From Robiginitalea sediminis (GTDB taxonomy: Bacteria > Bacteroidota > Bacteroidia > Flavobacteriales > Flavobacteriaceae), in the NCBI RefSeq assembly GCF_002198115.1, contig NZ_NGNR01000004.1:180751-244750 (forward strand): a DNA stretch of 64,000 bases, written 5' to 3'. A program made the position numbers and the translations under genes. Shown in pieces: positions 1-8,459 of this stretch. How positions within the stretch are numbered: position 1 is the stretch's first letter; each line of letters starts with the position of its first letter. The notes beneath the pieces are model-generated. The model was not told where the DNA came from. It worked only from the letters and a program-made list of their open reading frames with translations, and did not search any database.

Positions 1-861
1 CCTCAGGGCGGTACCATTTCCGGCACCTCCTCCATCGTCCAGTTCGACGCCTGGAACTGGGAGGATGCGGCCGTGAAAATCGATGACGGGATCCACCTGC
101 ACTGGCCACGGTCCTTCCGCCGTGGGCGGTGGTGGCTCGGGGAACCCCGCGGGTTGCAACCCAACAAGGATTACGCCGACGAGCAGGTGGAAATCCTGGA
201 CTTTGTCCGCAGCTCCAAAGCCTATGGCACCGGGGCCAATGCCGACGTAAACCCGGCCTACCAAGCCATGCAGGGCCTTTTCGATGGCAGTAAGAGGCTT
301 TATGTCTATGCCGACGGGGAGCGGGAAATTATCGATGCTATTACCGCCCTAAAGGAGGCCGGTATTTCCAAAGTGGTCCTGGTGGGGGGCTACCAGGCCT
401 ATAAAGTGACCGATTTTCTGAAGGAGCACAGCATCCCTGTACTGGTGTCCGAACCCCATGCCCTGCCAGCGATGGAAGACGACCCGTACGACCTCCCCTA
501 CCGCCTGCCGAAAATGCTGGTAGATGCCGGGCTGTTGGTGGGGATCCAGAACGAGGGGATGGCCAACTTCCAGACCCGTAACCTGGCATTTTATGCCGGC
601 CATGTGGCCGGACAGGGCCTGGACCGGGAAAAGGCGCTGCAACTCATCTCAGGCAATACGGCCAAAATACTGGGGATAGACGACCGCTACGGTACCCTGG
701 AGGCAGGTAAAAGTGCTACCTTATTCATTTCCGAGGGCGATGCCCTGGACATGCGCACCAACCTGCTCACCCATGCCTTTATAGACGGGCGGGAACTCTC
801 CCTGGAAACCCACCAGACCGAACTCTGGAAGCGGTACTCCGGGAAGTTTGCCCGGCAGTAG
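1..861 (+). CDS. Amidohydrolase family protein (3' part only)
   Basis: The frame is open from base 1, so the gene starts upstream of the window and only the C-terminal 286 or so residues are seen. The readable part begins with a Gly/Ser-rich segment (GGTISGTSSIVQ) and ends with the typical metal-dependent amidohydrolase tail: a segment with ISGNTAKILGIDDRYGTLEAG, which in this superfamily links the TIM barrel back to the small beta-sandwich, then a strand with ATLFISEGD. This resembles the imidazolonepropionase-like amidohydrolases that Bacteroidota often carry as exported proteins. The first metal-ligand motif (HxH) lies outside the window, so substrate and activity cannot be judged. The gene ends in TAG just before a promoter/hairpin that leads into the methyltransferase gene. 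Confidence 0.8.
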   Translation, partial: PQGGTISGTSSIVQFDAWNWEDAAVKIDDGIHLHWPRSFRRGRWWLGEPRGLQPNKDYADEQVEILDFVRSSKAYGTGANADVNPAYQAMQGLFDGSKRLYVYADGEREIIDAITALKEAGISKVVLVGGYQAYKVTDFLKEHSIPVLVSEPHALPAMEDDPYDLPYRLPKMLVDAGLLVGIQNEGMANFQTRNLAFYAGHVAGQGLDREKALQLISGNTAKILGIDDRYGTLEAGKSATLFISEGDALDMRTNLLTHAFIDGRELSLETHQTELWKRYSGKFARQ

Positions 862-873
862 GCGGCAATACCT

Positions 874-881
874 TATCTTTG
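874..881 (+). promoter_or_regulatory. -7 promoter element TATCTTTG for the RNA methyltransferase gene
   Basis: An exact match to the Bacteroidota -7 consensus TAnnTTTG lies 31 bases before the ATG of the TrmH-family gene. A TTTG (847-850) lies upstream with a spacer slightly longer than usual. The predicted transcript would begin inside or just before the hairpin at 882-909. Confidence 0.5.
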
Positions 882-912
882 AAAACGGAACAGCAAGCTG
901 TTCCGTTTTTTT
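882..912 (+). terminator. 12-bp hairpin with T-tract abutting the trmH-family start codon
   Basis: AAAACGGAACAG (882-893), loop CAAG, and CTGTTCCGTTTT (898-909) form a perfect 12-bp stem, followed by further T residues to 912. The ATG of the next gene is at 913. The shape is that of an intrinsic terminator for the upstream amidohydrolase, yet it sits between a -7 element and the start codon of the next gene, so it could also act as a 5'-leader structure. Confidence 0.65.
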
Positions 913-1737
913 ATGCCCGCTCCCATCAAACATATCAGCAGCATCCAAAATGCCGAAGTACGGCAGTTGCAGCATTGGAACCAAAAATCCCGCGACCGGA
1001 GGAAGTCCGGAAGGTTCGTCCTGGAAGGCCTGCGCGAACTCACCCTTGCCCTGGAAGGGGGCTACCGGGCCGAACGGTTTTATTTCTGCCCGGAAATCCT
1101 GGGCGAAGATGCCCTGTATGCCCTCCCGGGAGCGGAACAAGTCCCGCTTACCAGCCTGAGCCCGGAGGTATACAGGCACCTGGCCTACCGCGGTAAAACC
1201 GAAGGAGTGCTCGCCGTAATGCACACCAAAACCCATGGGCTGGACGATCTGGTATTCCGCAGGGAAGCACCCCTGATCCTGGTGGCCGAGGCCCCAGAAA
1301 AACCCGGTAACATCGGAGCCCTCCTGCGCACAGCAGACGCTGCGGCCCTGGATGCGGTTATCATTGCGGACCCAAAGGGGGACGTATACAACCCCAATGT
1401 AATCCGCTCCAGCGTGGGTTGTCTGTTTACGGTTCCCGTTGCCGTGGCTACCTCCGAGGCAGTCCTCGAATTCCTGGCTGCGCGGGGCATTCAGGTGTTG
1501 GCGGCCTGCCTGGGGGGCAGTACGCGCTACGACCTGGCCGATTACAGGACCCCTACGGCCATCGCCGTGGGTACCGAAGCCACCGGCCTCACCGAAAAGT
1601 GGCGTACCGCAGCCCGTACTGCGGTGGAAATCCCCATGTCCGGTGTTATCGATTCCATGAATGTTTCGGTATCTGCGGCCATCCTGGTTTTTGAAGCCCT
1701 CAGGCAACGGGGTTTTGACCAGGGCAGCCACCTTTAA
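913..1737 (+). CDS. TrmH/SpoU-family RNA 2'-O-methyltransferase
   Basis: A 274-residue SpoU-class (SPOUT) methyltransferase, which transfers a methyl group from S-adenosylmethionine to a ribose 2'-OH in rRNA or tRNA. Residues 1 to about 95 form the substrate-binding domain, with the usual opening ISSIQNAEVRQL and FVLEGLREL. The catalytic knot domain shows the three family motifs in order: NIGALLRTADA near residue 133, IAVGTEATGL near 218, and IPMSGVIDSMNVSVSAAI near 239-256. The RNA target (23S rRNA or tRNA) cannot be told from sequence alone. The ATG at 913 follows the T-tract of a hairpin directly, with no room for a ribosome-binding site; no later Met fits the family N-terminus. Confidence 0.9.
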   Translation: MPAPIKHISSIQNAEVRQLQHWNQKSRDRRKSGRFVLEGLRELTLALEGGYRAERFYFCPEILGEDALYALPGAEQVPLTSLSPEVYRHLAYRGKTEGVLAVMHTKTHGLDDLVFRREAPLILVAEAPEKPGNIGALLRTADAAALDAVIIADPKGDVYNPNVIRSSVGCLFTVPVAVATSEAVLEFLAARGIQVLAACLGGSTRYDLADYRTPTAIAVGTEATGLTEKWRTAARTAVEIPMSGVIDSMNVSVSAAILVFEALRQRGFDQGSHL

Positions 1738-1815
1738 TCAGGGTGCGATTTGTCGGAAAAGTTATCCAGACCCCTGAAAATTGGTTACTTTGGTCTCCCA
1801 GCCCAAACCTGAGAC

Positions 1816-3075
1816 ATGTCGGCAACCTTCCTGCTATACCTCATTGCAGGCATCCTGTTGGTCCAGTATGCCATAGACACCGTATTGGAATACCTCAACG
1901 CCAAGCGGTTCGACGCCCCCCTGCCCCCTGAGGTGGCCGGGTTATACGACGAGGCGGAATACCGGAAATCCCAGGAATACAAGAAAGCCAACTACCGCTT
2001 TGGCCAATGGTCCTCGGCCCTTTCCACCTTTGGAATGCTCGCGTTTCTCCTGTTGGGCGGTTTCGGGTGGATAGACGCCATGGCGACCTCAGTAAGCACA
2101 CACCCTCTCCTGCAGGCTCTTGCCTTTTTCGGGATTGTCTTTGTCCTCTCCGATTTGCTCACCACCCCATTAAGCTATTACCACACCTTTGTCATTGAGG
2201 AGCGTTTCGGCTTTAATAAGACCACCCCGGCCCTGTTCTGGACCGACAAATTAAAAGGGTGGCTATTGGCCCTGGTTGTTGGCGGAGGCCTGCTTACGGC
2301 CATCCTGGTGTTCTATCAGTGGGCCGGTAGCGGGTTCTGGCTCTACGCCTGGGGGCTGATTGCGGTATTCAGCGTGGGGATGAACTTGTTCTACAGCCGG
2401 CTGATTGTCCCCTTGTTTAACCGGCAGGAGCCCCTGGAAGACGGGCCCTTGAAATCGCAGATTGAGCAGTATGCACGGAAAGTGGGATTTGAGTTGAAAA
2501 AAATCTTCGTGATAGACGGATCGCGCCGGTCCACCAAAGCCAATGCCTACTTTTCGGGGTTTGGCAGCCAGAAACGCGTCACCTTGTATGACACCCTGAT
2601 CCGGGACCTGGAGCAGGAGGAGGTGGTTGCCGTCCTGGCCCATGAGGTAGGGCATTACAAACGGCGGCATATCCTGATCAATTTGCTGGCCTCCATCCTG
2701 TTAACGGGGATAACCCTCTATGTGCTGTCGGTTTTTGTCAACCACCCGGAACTCTCCCTGGCGCTGGGGGTGAAAAACCCCAGTTTCCATGCAGCCCTGT
2801 TGAGCTTTGGCTTGCTCTACAGCCCGATTTCTGAGGTCACGGGCCTGGTGATGAATTATTTCTCCCGAAAGTTTGAATTCCAGGCGGATGCGTATGCCCG
2901 CGAAACCTATGCCGCGGAACCCCTGATCCGCTCCCTGAAAAAACTCTCGCGCAACCACCTGAGCAACCTCACCCCCCACCCTGCATACGTGGTGGCCCAT
3001 TACTCCCACCCCCCGCTCGCGGCCCGAATTGCCCACCTGAAATCCAGGCCCGAACCAACGCCCCCCATCGCCTGA
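1816..3075 (+). CDS. M48A metalloprotease, Ste24/CAAX prenyl protease 1-like
   Basis: A 419-residue multi-pass inner-membrane zinc protease of family M48, subfamily A. The zinc site is visible as HEVGH (His276, Glu277, His280) with the third ligand Glu354 in EFQADAYA. Hydrophobic segments occur around residues 3-20, 65-85, 98-125, 150-170 and 175-195, and two more flank the catalytic region, matching Ste24 topology. Length is normal for the family. Bacterial members have no prenylated substrate; relatives degrade misfolded or unneeded membrane proteins, so a quality-control role is an inference. The gene stands alone after the methyltransferase (78-base gap). Confidence 0.92.
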   Translation: MSATFLLYLIAGILLVQYAIDTVLEYLNAKRFDAPLPPEVAGLYDEAEYRKSQEYKKANYRFGQWSSALSTFGMLAFLLLGGFGWIDAMATSVSTHPLLQALAFFGIVFVLSDLLTTPLSYYHTFVIEERFGFNKTTPALFWTDKLKGWLLALVVGGGLLTAILVFYQWAGSGFWLYAWGLIAVFSVGMNLFYSRLIVPLFNRQEPLEDGPLKSQIEQYARKVGFELKKIFVIDGSRRSTKANAYFSGFGSQKRVTLYDTLIRDLEQEEVVAVLAHEVGHYKRRHILINLLASILLTGITLYVLSVFVNHPELSLALGVKNPSFHAALLSFGLLYSPISEVTGLVMNYFSRKFEFQADAYARETYAAEPLIRSLKKLSRNHLSNLTPHPAYVVAHYSHPPLAARIAHLKSRPEPTPPIA

Positions 3076-3135
3076 GGCGGCCCGAATCTTTTGCTTACCT
3101 TTCGGGGTGCCCTGAGTGGCAAACAGACCACAGGT

Positions 3136-4122
3136 ATGTATATCAGAAAGACCTATGGCTTTTGGATGACCTTTAACTGGTCCAAATGGCCCTTTATCCT
3201 CGGCACCCTCTACGGGGCCCTCATTTCCGGAATATCCTATTTGCTGGGGACTGCCCTCTACATCCCCTGGGGGCCACTGGGGGTGGTGGGCATTGCCGTA
3301 GCCTTCTACCTGGGATTTAAAAACAACAGCTCCTACGACCGAACCTGGGAAGCCCGCAAAATATGGGGGAGCATTGTGAACAACAGCCGGAGTTTCGGGG
3401 CAGCCGTTATGGCCTTTGTCCATGGGAACGAGGCCGGTGCCGTCCGGCAGGAACTCTTGTACCGTCATCTGGCATGGCTTACGGCCTTGCGTCACCAGCT
3501 GCGCACCAGCAGGCCGTGGGAACATACCGAAAACAGGGTTAAAGGACTGTATGCTCCCGAGATTTGCGAAGGCGGGCGAACCGACTTGGACAGCGAATTA
3601 AAAGCCCTGATAGGCCCGGCGGAATTGGCCGGGTTACAGGGAGCAGCGAACAGCGCCACGCAATTGCTCCGGATACAGTCCGAACGTTTGCAGGAACTCC
3701 GTAATGCAGGGTATTTTGAGGACTTCAGGCACATGGAGTTCCATCACCTGATAACCGCATTTTACGAGGACCAGGGGAAATCCGAACGCATCAAGAATTT
3801 CCCGTTCCCGAGGCAATATGCCTCGGCAGGACTCTGGATTACCTGGATGTTCTGTATTCTGGTGCCTTTCGGGTTGATGGATATCCTACAAGGGCAACCC
3901 CTTGGCATGTGGTGGCTTTGCCCGGTACTGGCAGGCATCATTATCTGGGTTTTCTTCCTTACGGAAAAGATTGGGGATTATTCGGAAAACCCTTTCGAGG
4001 GCACCTATAACGACGTCCCCATCACGTCAATTGCCCGGGCCATAGAGATAGACCTCAGGGAGATGCTGGGCGAAACCGAGGTACCCCCACCAGTGGTGGA
4101 CGTGAACGGCTTTTTGATGTAG
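3136..4122 (+). CDS. Bestrophin-like (UPF0187) anion channel family protein
   Basis: A 328-residue membrane protein of the bestrophin family. It opens with MYIRKTYGF and an early transmembrane helix (residues 15-55, with two closely spaced hydrophobic stretches), then FKNNSSYDRTWEARKIWG, the conserved stretch after the second helix in bacterial members. Another pair of helices lies around residues 230-280. Bacterial homologues form pentameric ion channels, cation- or anion-selective. The longer frame from 3091 (TTG) is rejected because a near-consensus -7 box (TACCTTTC, about 3096-3103) falls inside it. Downstream is a lipoprotein gene after a 64-base gap. Confidence 0.88.
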   Translation: MYIRKTYGFWMTFNWSKWPFILGTLYGALISGISYLLGTALYIPWGPLGVVGIAVAFYLGFKNNSSYDRTWEARKIWGSIVNNSRSFGAAVMAFVHGNEAGAVRQELLYRHLAWLTALRHQLRTSRPWEHTENRVKGLYAPEICEGGRTDLDSELKALIGPAELAGLQGAANSATQLLRIQSERLQELRNAGYFEDFRHMEFHHLITAFYEDQGKSERIKNFPFPRQYASAGLWITWMFCILVPFGLMDILQGQPLGMWWLCPVLAGIIIWVFFLTEKIGDYSENPFEGTYNDVPITSIARAIEIDLREMLGETEVPPPVVDVNGFLM

Positions 4123-4186
4123 CCCGGCCGCTGCCCGGGGTTCCGTCCATTTGATTATCTTGGAGGTCCAACCAACCTTTTTAACC

Positions 4187-5500
4187 ATGAGGATATCTGT
4201 ACTAGTGCCGTTGCTGCTCCTGATTGTGGCCTGTGGGGAAAAGCGAGACCCCGGGGCCGAATCAGCGGAAAATACCGTAATGATTTCCCGAAGCGACTAC
4301 AAGGACCGCCTGGAGGGGTTCTGGCTGGCCCAATGCATCGCCAACTGGACCGGGCTGGTAACCGAAATGGACAAAATCGGCAATATCGGGGAAATCCGGA
4401 CAGGGCCGTTTTATACCCGTGAGGATTGGGGAAAACCGGACCAGCCCAGCATCTTCAACCCGGATTCCATAAGCCGCTGGTCCGAAACCATCGATTTTGT
4501 GCTTCGGGGGCCCGAAGAGGTCTGGGGTGCGGACGATGACACAGATGTCGAGTACATGTACCAGTACCTGCTATTCGAATCGGGAGCTACCCGACTAAAC
4601 CCGGAGCAAATCCGGGACGGGTGGCTCCGGCATATCCGCGCCGAGGAGGAAAACTACCTCTGGGTTTCAAACCAACAGGCCTTTGACTTGATGCAACAGG
4701 GGGTCCTGCCCCCCGAAACCAGCGACCCGGAGCGCAACCCGCATTACGAAATGATAGATGCGCAGCTCACCACGGAAATTTTCGGGCTATATGCCCCGGG
4801 CAGGCCGGACATCGCCCTGGAAATGGCCCACCTGCCCATCAGGACCACGGCCAGGGGCGGGGCTGCACAAATCTCAGAGTTCTATGTGATCCTGCACGCG
4901 CTGGCTGGCACGCCTGCTGAAGGGCTTAATCCGAAAGCGCAATTGATGCAAATGGCTACCACCGCCCGCGGGCACCTGACCGAGGGGGATTACCCTGCAG
5001 CCATGTACGATTATGTCCTGGGGCTCTATAAAAGCGGCATCCCCTGGGAACAAACCCGGGATTCTATCTACCAGCGCTACCAGGTGGAGGAGGCAGACGG
5101 TTACGACATCACTTCCCAAAACCTCTATTGCAATGGGTGTTTTGCCGCCGGCATCAATTTTGCAGCCAGCCTGGTGAGCTACTTCTACGGGGAGGGCGAC
5201 CTGAAGCAAACCCTCAAAATCGGGGTGCTTTGCGGATGGGATTCGGACAACCCCACAGCCACCTGGGGCGGGCTACTCGGTTTTATGATGGGAAAGGAAA
5301 AAGTGGAACAGGCCTTCGGGCAACCCCTTTCCGACCGCTTCAACATCCACAGGACCCGGCAAAATTTCCCGGATGACGGCAAGGATACCTTTGACAAAAT
5401 GGCCGCAAAAGGGATGGCTATTACCGATAGGGTAATCACCAAGGAAATGGGTGGAAAAACAGATCCCGAGGAAAAGGTATGGATCATTCCACTGCAATGA
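4187..5500 (+). CDS. Lipoprotein ADP-ribosylglycohydrolase (DraG-like) family protein
   Basis: A 437-residue protein with the ADP-ribosylglycohydrolase fold, whose enzymes hydrolyse ADP-ribose linkages or related N/O-glycosidic bonds using two metal ions. The metal motifs are visible: WGADDDTDVEY (Asp116-118, Thr119) and GWDSDNPTATWGG (Asp352, Asp354). The N-terminus is a clear lipoprotein signal (MRISVLVPLLLLIVAC), so the mature enzyme should be lipid-anchored outside the cytoplasm, unusual for a family mostly known from the cytosol. The ATG at 4187 is chosen over an in-frame TTG at 4151 because it gives a proper signal peptide. Its TGA overlaps the ATG of the next gene. The substrate is unknown. 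Confidence 0.87.
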   Translation: MRISVLVPLLLLIVACGEKRDPGAESAENTVMISRSDYKDRLEGFWLAQCIANWTGLVTEMDKIGNIGEIRTGPFYTREDWGKPDQPSIFNPDSISRWSETIDFVLRGPEEVWGADDDTDVEYMYQYLLFESGATRLNPEQIRDGWLRHIRAEEENYLWVSNQQAFDLMQQGVLPPETSDPERNPHYEMIDAQLTTEIFGLYAPGRPDIALEMAHLPIRTTARGGAAQISEFYVILHALAGTPAEGLNPKAQLMQMATTARGHLTEGDYPAAMYDYVLGLYKSGIPWEQTRDSIYQRYQVEEADGYDITSQNLYCNGCFAAGINFAASLVSYFYGEGDLKQTLKIGVLCGWDSDNPTATWGGLLGFMMGKEKVEQAFGQPLSDRFNIHRTRQNFPDDGKDTFDKMAAKGMAITDRVITKEMGGKTDPEEKVWIIPLQ

Positions 5501-5991
5501 CCCGCATGGACTATACCCTTCAAACCCACCCGGAAACCCTTTTGGCCGGAAAATCCCTGAGGATGAGCGTGGCCCTAGACCGCACCGGGGAACTCTGGGG
5601 GCGTTTTATGCCCGGATTAAAGGAGATTCCCGAACGCATCGGCCGCGATTTGTATTCCATGGAGGTCTACGACGGGCTGGCGTATTTTGATGCGTTCGAT
5701 CCGGAAAAGAGCTATACCAAATGGGCAGCAGTGCCTGTTGCCGCCCAGGGGGATGCCCCAGAGGGAACGGAATACCTGATACTCCCGGAAGGGCTGTATG
5801 CCGTATTTCCCTACCGGGCCTCCATGGCACCGACCCCGGTCTTTTACGGACGTATCTTTACAGAATGGCTCCCGAAATCAGGGTTCCGGCTGGATAACCG
5901 TCCGCACCTGGCCATTATGGGGCCTGACTACCACCGGGATAATCCGGACGCCCTGGAGCATATTTGGATACCGGTTAAGGCAAACGGTTAG
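5497..5991 (+). CDS. GyrI-like / AraC effector-binding domain protein
   Basis: A 164-residue stand-alone protein resembling the GyrI-like small-molecule-binding domain (the SHS2-repeat effector domain of BmrR/Rob-type regulators). It shows the order expected: a beta strand near the N-terminus, LWGRFMPGLKEIP, a central VPVAAQGDAPEGTEYLILP segment, then YAVFPYRASM and a C-terminal IWIPVKANG that resembles the usual final strand with IYIPI. There is no DNA-binding domain. The ATG overlaps the TGA of the ADP-ribosylglycohydrolase gene (ATGA), so the two are translationally coupled. Some stand-alone relatives are small-molecule hydrolases or gyrase-interacting proteins; no specific role is claimed. 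Confidence 0.75.
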   Translation: MTRMDYTLQTHPETLLAGKSLRMSVALDRTGELWGRFMPGLKEIPERIGRDLYSMEVYDGLAYFDAFDPEKSYTKWAAVPVAAQGDAPEGTEYLILPEGLYAVFPYRASMAPTPVFYGRIFTEWLPKSGFRLDNRPHLAIMGPDYHRDNPDALEHIWIPVKANG

Positions 5992-6008
5992 CCGGGATTA
6001 TCTGTGCA

Positions 6009-6066
6009 GGGTCCCCCCACCCTCCCACCCACCAAACTACCCCCACCCCCTGCACCCCACCAGCAG
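6009..6066 (-). repeat. C-rich degenerate repeat, copy A
   Basis: A strongly C-rich, G-poor stretch between the GyrI-like gene and spoT. It reads GGGTCCCCCCACCCTCCCA and continues with ACC/CCC blocks to CACCAGCAG. The reverse complement of 45476-45533 aligns over about 55 bases with roughly three quarters identity by eye, including GGGNCCCCCCACCCNCCCA and a CACCCCCTGCA / GCACCCTGCAA segment. The strand given is relative to copy B. Function unknown. Confidence 0.5.
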
Positions 6067-6166
6067 CAACCACCAGAATCACGGTCAAATCGTCAGGGAA
6101 CACCGCCCAACGGACGCAAGGCACAGTTTTTGTTGGAAGTAGGGAGAATTGTGCTATTTTTAATCT

Positions 6167-8374
6167 ATGGCTGCCGAAACCCTCATAGAGCAGGAAAACA
6201 AGGAGATCGCCAAGCAGTATAAGGAACTGCTGCGAATCAGCTATCAGACCTTGTCCCCGGAGGACAAGAAACTGATCCGGCAGGCTTTTGACGTGGCCGT
6301 AGATGCCCACAAGGACCAGAGGCGCAAATCCGGGGAAGCCTATATCTTCCACCCCATTGCCGTGGCGAAGATTGTGGCTTCGGAAATAGGCCTCGATGCC
6401 GTTTCCATTGCAGCGGCCCTGCTTCACGATGTGGTAGAGGACACCCCCTATACCCTCAATGACCTGGAGCAGATCTTCGGGGAAACGGTGGCCCGGATCG
6501 TGGACGGGCTTACCAAGATTGCCCACCTGAAGAAGGACATGAACATTTCCCAGCAGGCGGAGAATTTCCGCAAGATGCTGCTCACCCTCCACGACGATGT
6601 CCGGGTCATCATCATCAAAATAGCCGACAGGTACCACAACCTGCTCACCATGGATTCCATGCCGGAACACAAGCAGGTAAAAATTGCCTCGGAAACCCTG
6701 TATATCTATGCCCCTCTGGCCCACAGGATCGGACTGTACAACATCAAAACGGAATTAGAGGACCTCAGCCTGAAATATACCGAGCCTGATGTGTACAACG
6801 ACATCCAAAACAAGATTGAGGACACCAAGGAGGAGCAGGAGCAGTATATTGAGGCCTTTTCCAAAGTAATTCAGGACTCCCTGGATATGGAAGGCCTGCA
6901 TTATACGATCAAGGGGCGGATGAAATCCATCCACTCCATCCGGAGGAAGATGCAGACCAAGAACATCTCCTTCGACGAGGTCTACGACAAATTTGCCATC
7001 CGTATCATCTACAAATCGGACCGGAAGAACGAGAAATTCCTGGCCTGGAAGATCTACTCCATAGTAACAGACCACTTTACCCCCAACCCCGTTCGGCTCC
7101 GGGATTGGATCTCCTCTCCCAAGAGCACAGGTTACGAAGCCCTGCACATTACCGTGATGGGGCCCAAAGGAAGGTGGGTAGAGGTGCAGATCCGCTCGGA
7201 GCGCATGCACGAGATCGCCGAGAAGGGGTACGCCGCCCATTTTAAATACAAACACGGGGAACAAAAAGAACAGGGGATTGAGGTTTGGCTGAACCGCCTG
7301 CAGGAAGCCCTGGAGAGTTCCAACGGGAATGCGGTGGATTTCGTGGAGGAGTTCAAACTCAACCTGTATTCCAAGGAGATTTTTGTCTTCACCCCTACGG
7401 GCGACCTTAAATCCCTCCCCAAAGGGGCCACCCCGCTGGATTTTGCCTTCAACATCCACACGGAGGTAGGCATGCACACGCGGGGAGCCAAGGTAAACGG
7501 CAAACTGGTACCGCTCAACACCACCCTGAAAAGCGGCGACCAGGTAGAGGTCATTACTTCGGACAGCGCCCGACCCAACCAGAACTGGCTCGATTACGCC
7601 ACCACCGCCCGGGCTCGCTCCAAAATCCGCTCTTCCCTGAAAGAGGAGAAAAAGGAAATGGCCACCGAGGGCAAAGACATCCTCAGGCGGAAACTCAAAT
7701 CCCTGAAGGTGAACCTCACCGAAGACGTGGTTAACAAAATGGTAGCGTACTTCAAGCTTCAGACCAGCCTGGACCTGTTCTACCGCGTGGGCAACGGGGC
7801 CATCGGCAACCAGCAACTGCGGGAATTCGCCAATTCCTACAACAATGCTTTTATCAGCTTCTTCAAAAACAAGATGCGCCGGAAGCACCAGCCGGGGGAT
7901 ATCAACCGGGAGGAGATCACTTCCAATTACGACATGCTGGTCTTTGGCAAGGAGGAAGAAAAGCTGGGCTATACCCTCTCGAAGTGCTGTAAGCCCATCC
8001 CGGGGGACGATGTTTTTGGTTTTGTAAGCGTGAACGAAGGGATCAAGGTGCATAAAAAGAACTGCCCCAATGCTATTTCCCTTCAGTCCAACTACGCCTA
8101 CCGCATTATCCCTGCCCGGTGGATCGATTCCACCCAGGAGGAATTCACCTCGGAGATCCGGATGAGCGGGATAGACAACCTGGGGCTGATCAACCATATC
8201 ACGGACGTGATTTCGGACGAAATGCACGTGAACATGCGCAACCTGAACTTCAGCACCCAAGGGGGGACCTTCGAGGGTCGGATCACCGTAGTGGTTAAGA
8301 ACAAGGACATCCTTAAGAAGCTCATCGAAAACCTGCGCAAGATCAACGGGATCGACAAGGTAGACCGCACCTGA
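6167..8374 (+). CDS. spoT: Bifunctional (p)ppGpp synthetase/hydrolase, RelA/SpoT family
   Basis: A 735-residue long Rel/Spo homologue that makes and degrades the alarmone (p)ppGpp. Domains in order: HD hydrolase (about 45-200) with YIFHPIAVAKI and the intact HDxxED motif in LLHDVVEDTPY near residue 87; synthetase (about 235-370) with KSIHSIRRKM, YDKFAIRI, GYEALHITVMGP and EVQIRSERMHEIAE; TGS (about 395-460) with IFVFTPTGDLKSLPKGATPL; a helical/zinc-finger region containing SKCCKPIPGDDVFGF; and a C-terminal ACT domain (about 660-735). Both catalytic halves look intact, so it may be the only long Rel enzyme here. The preceding 175-base gap holds the C-rich repeat and TATTTTTA, a near -7 box just before the ATG. 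Confidence 0.96.
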   Translation: MAAETLIEQENKEIAKQYKELLRISYQTLSPEDKKLIRQAFDVAVDAHKDQRRKSGEAYIFHPIAVAKIVASEIGLDAVSIAAALLHDVVEDTPYTLNDLEQIFGETVARIVDGLTKIAHLKKDMNISQQAENFRKMLLTLHDDVRVIIIKIADRYHNLLTMDSMPEHKQVKIASETLYIYAPLAHRIGLYNIKTELEDLSLKYTEPDVYNDIQNKIEDTKEEQEQYIEAFSKVIQDSLDMEGLHYTIKGRMKSIHSIRRKMQTKNISFDEVYDKFAIRIIYKSDRKNEKFLAWKIYSIVTDHFTPNPVRLRDWISSPKSTGYEALHITVMGPKGRWVEVQIRSERMHEIAEKGYAAHFKYKHGEQKEQGIEVWLNRLQEALESSNGNAVDFVEEFKLNLYSKEIFVFTPTGDLKSLPKGATPLDFAFNIHTEVGMHTRGAKVNGKLVPLNTTLKSGDQVEVITSDSARPNQNWLDYATTARARSKIRSSLKEEKKEMATEGKDILRRKLKSLKVNLTEDVVNKMVAYFKLQTSLDLFYRVGNGAIGNQQLREFANSYNNAFISFFKNKMRRKHQPGDINREEITSNYDMLVFGKEEEKLGYTLSKCCKPIPGDDVFGFVSVNEGIKVHKKNCPNAISLQSNYAYRIIPARWIDSTQEEFTSEIRMSGIDNLGLINHITDVISDEMHVNMRNLNFSTQGGTFEGRITVVVKNKDILKKLIENLRKINGIDKVDRT

Positions 8375-8427
8375 GCCACGGCCCTGCGGGATTTCGTCCC
8401 CATGTGCCCGAATTCCCAATTAAAGCG

Positions 8428-8435
8428 TATTTTTG
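8428..8435 (+). promoter_or_regulatory. -7 promoter element TATTTTTG upstream of the Fur-family gene
   Basis: An exact TAnnTTTG match ending 24 bases before the ATG at 8460. No good TTG -33 box is seen at the usual distance. It would let fur-purA be transcribed separately from spoT. Confidence 0.5.
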
Positions 8436-8459
8436 TAGCTGCCGACAGAGCTAATTCTT

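Noticed and set aside
1762..1770. TTATCCAGA, one mismatch from a DnaA box, between the methyltransferase and M48 genes
   Set aside because: It is a single copy with no cluster, no dnaA gene and no AT-rich unwinding region, so it gives no evidence for an origin.
6755..8419. Long open frame (about 554 codons) on the minus strand inside spoT
   Set aside because: It is antisense to a complete Rel/SpoT with all domains. Its translation has no recognisable motif and is the usual shadow of a GC-rich gene.
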